A DNA stretch of 6,793 bases from an uncultured Eubacteriales bacterium. Its GTDB lineage: Bacteria; Bacillota; Clostridia; Christensenellales; CAG-138. Below, one piece after another: positions 6,050 through 6,793 of this stretch (position 1 is its first letter; each line of letters opens with the position of its first letter). Position numbers and translations under genes: made by a program. The notes below the pieces were generated by a model, which ran no database searches, was not told the DNA's origin, and saw nothing but the letters and a program-made list of their open reading frames with translations. Location of the stretch: assembly GCA_900550525.1 (NCBI GenBank), contig URSN01000101.1, positions 1 to 6,793 on the forward strand. Reading direction: 5' to 3'.

Positions 6050-6702
6050 AAAACGCAGAACTGTTCTTGGACCTGGCCGCCACCGCGGCCAGGCCGCTCT
6101 TTGAAGAGACCGTCTATCCGTGGGAGGTGCTGCCGCGCATCCGCGATTTTGTGCGCGCGCTCGGCTCGGCGCTGCCCCTCGATGAGTATGAACGGCAGGA
6201 GGCGGACGTGTGGATTCACCGCAGCGCAAAGCTCTATCCCGGCGCGTATATCGACGGCCCCGCCGTCATCGGGCCGGAGACGGAGGTGCGCCCCGGCGCC
6301 TTCCTGCGCGGGAGCATCCTCGTCGGCCGCCGCTGCGTCGTGGGCAATTCTACGGAGCTGAAAAACTGCATCCTCTTCGATCAGGTGCAGGTGCCCCACT
6401 ATAACTATGTGGGCGATTCCATCCTCGGCAGGCACGCGCACCTCGGCGCGGGGGCCATCTGCTCCAACGTCAGAAGCGATAAGGCCCCCGTCGTCGTCCA
6501 CGGCGCAGCAGAGTATGCGACCGGCCTGCGCAAGTTCGGCGCTGTCCTCGGCGACGGCGCGGACGTGGGCTGCAACAGCGTCCTCTGCCCCGGCGCGATC
6601 CTCGGCCCCGGCGCGCAGGTCTATCCCCTCTCGCGCGTGCGCGGCACCGTCCCCCCAGGGCATATCTTCAAAGCCCCCGGCAACATCGTCCCCCGCCGCT
6701 GA
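6046..6702 (+). CDS. Left-handed beta-helix acyltransferase-like protein (GlmU C-terminal-like, no pyrophosphorylase domain)
   Basis: 218 aa. After a helical N-terminus (1-50), hexapeptide repeats run from about residue 55 to 200 (for example AKLYPGAYIDGPAVIGPETE, 61-80), giving a left-handed beta-helix. The core resembles the acetyltransferase half of GlmU: STELKN (102-107), PHYNYVGDSILG (117-128, His118 at the place of the GlmU catalytic histidine), GAGAICSN (134-141) and an Asp-Lys (145-146) where GlmU has its NYDGxxK stretch. The N-terminal nucleotidyltransferase domain of GlmU is absent, so the common automatic label UDP-GlcNAc pyrophosphorylase would be wrong here. Likely reaction: acyl transfer from acyl-CoA to an amino sugar or its phosphate; the substrate is unknown. 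The overlap with nagB, and AGGAGG (6027-6032) 13 nt before its ATG, suggest coupled translation and a shared amino-sugar role. Confidence is high for the fold and low for the substrate. Confidence 0.8.
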   Translation: MKNAELFLDLAATAARPLFEETVYPWEVLPRIRDFVRALGSALPLDEYERQEADVWIHRSAKLYPGAYIDGPAVIGPETEVRPGAFLRGSILVGRRCVVGNSTELKNCILFDQVQVPHYNYVGDSILGRHAHLGAGAICSNVRSDKAPVVVHGAAEYATGLRKFGAVLGDGADVGCNSVLCPGAILGPGAQVYPLSRVRGTVPPGHIFKAPGNIVPRR

Positions 6703-6737
6703 CCCGGCAGCGCCCTTTTCTTTCCTTTTCTTTTTAT

Positions 6738-6792
6738 GTTCTTTCTTTTCTTTCAGAAAAAGAAAAGAAAGAACCAAAGAAAAGAAACCTTA
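6738..6792 (-). repeat. 55-bp pyrimidine/purine hairpin repeat, copy 3 (inverted); possible 3' end of the operon
   Basis: Reverse-complement copy of the elements at 2-56 and 128-182; only loop bases differ (TTCTG in the element's own orientation). The stem is 6738-6753 with 6759-6774. It starts 35 bp after the last stop codon, after a pyrimidine-rich run (6713-6735) that could also pair with the purine arm. The position suits a transcript end or a 3'-stabilising hairpin, but the stem is mostly A-U and is followed by a purine run, not by U's. Its outer edge falls one base from the end of the window. Confidence 0.85.
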
Positions 6793-6793
6793 T

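Noticed and set aside
6738..6774. Classical rho-independent terminator after the last gene
   Set aside because: The stem is strong in length but mostly A-U and lacks a following U-tract on the + strand; kept only as a possible transcript-end structure.
5668..6777. Minus-strand frame opposite nagB and the beta-helix gene, starting in the repeat
   Set aside because: Its first residues are the Lys/Glu/Phe translation of the hairpin repeat and the remainder is antisense; no ribosome site or family match.
2..6792. Composite transposon bounded by inverted 55-bp repeats
   Set aside because: The interior is core housekeeping genes in ancestral order, with no transposase or integrase; a dispersed intergenic repeat explains the copies better.

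Overview
The window is very GC-rich (clearly above 60% by eye) and carries a gene order typical of Firmicutes: yybS-gdpP-rplI-dnaB, all on the + strand, as in Bacillus subtilis yybS-yybT-rplI-dnaC. The high GC, alanine-rich proteins and gut-Clostridia-like protein types suggest a high-GC member of the Clostridia (Oscillospirales or Christensenellales-like). That placement is inference and I cannot name the species.

Layout. Positions 1-289 are non-coding. They hold two direct copies of a 55-bp pyrimidine/purine repeat (2-56 and 128-182), a purine-rich stretch, a perfect 10-bp hairpin whose T-tract lies on the minus strand (234-269), and a candidate sigma-A promoter (255-283) just in front of the first gene. 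The genes follow: a DUF2232/YybS multispanning membrane protein (290-1318); a c-di-AMP phosphodiesterase GdpP continuous in frame with ribosomal protein bL9 (1368-3824, bL9 part from 3381); replicative helicase DnaB (about 3851-5194); a 135-bp GC-rich gap with three 22-bp tandem repeats; glucosamine-6-phosphate deaminase NagB (5330-6049); and a left-handed beta-helix acyltransferase-like protein resembling the GlmU C-terminal domain (6046-6702). A third, inverted copy of the 55-bp repeat (6738-6792) closes the window.

How the genes fit together. The first block joins c-di-AMP turnover at the membrane, a ribosomal protein and the replication helicase, apparently as one transcription unit with tight spacing and stop/start overlaps. 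The last two genes overlap by 4 bp and probably work together in amino-sugar or cell-envelope metabolism.

The most unusual points are the missing stop codon between gdpP and rplI, with a good internal ribosome-binding site and ATG kept at the junction, and the near-identical 55-bp repeat whose outer edge matches both ends of the window to within one base. The second point suggests the sequence is an assembly contig broken at a dispersed repeat. I see no mobile-element enzyme, phage gene, CRISPR array, tRNA or rRNA.
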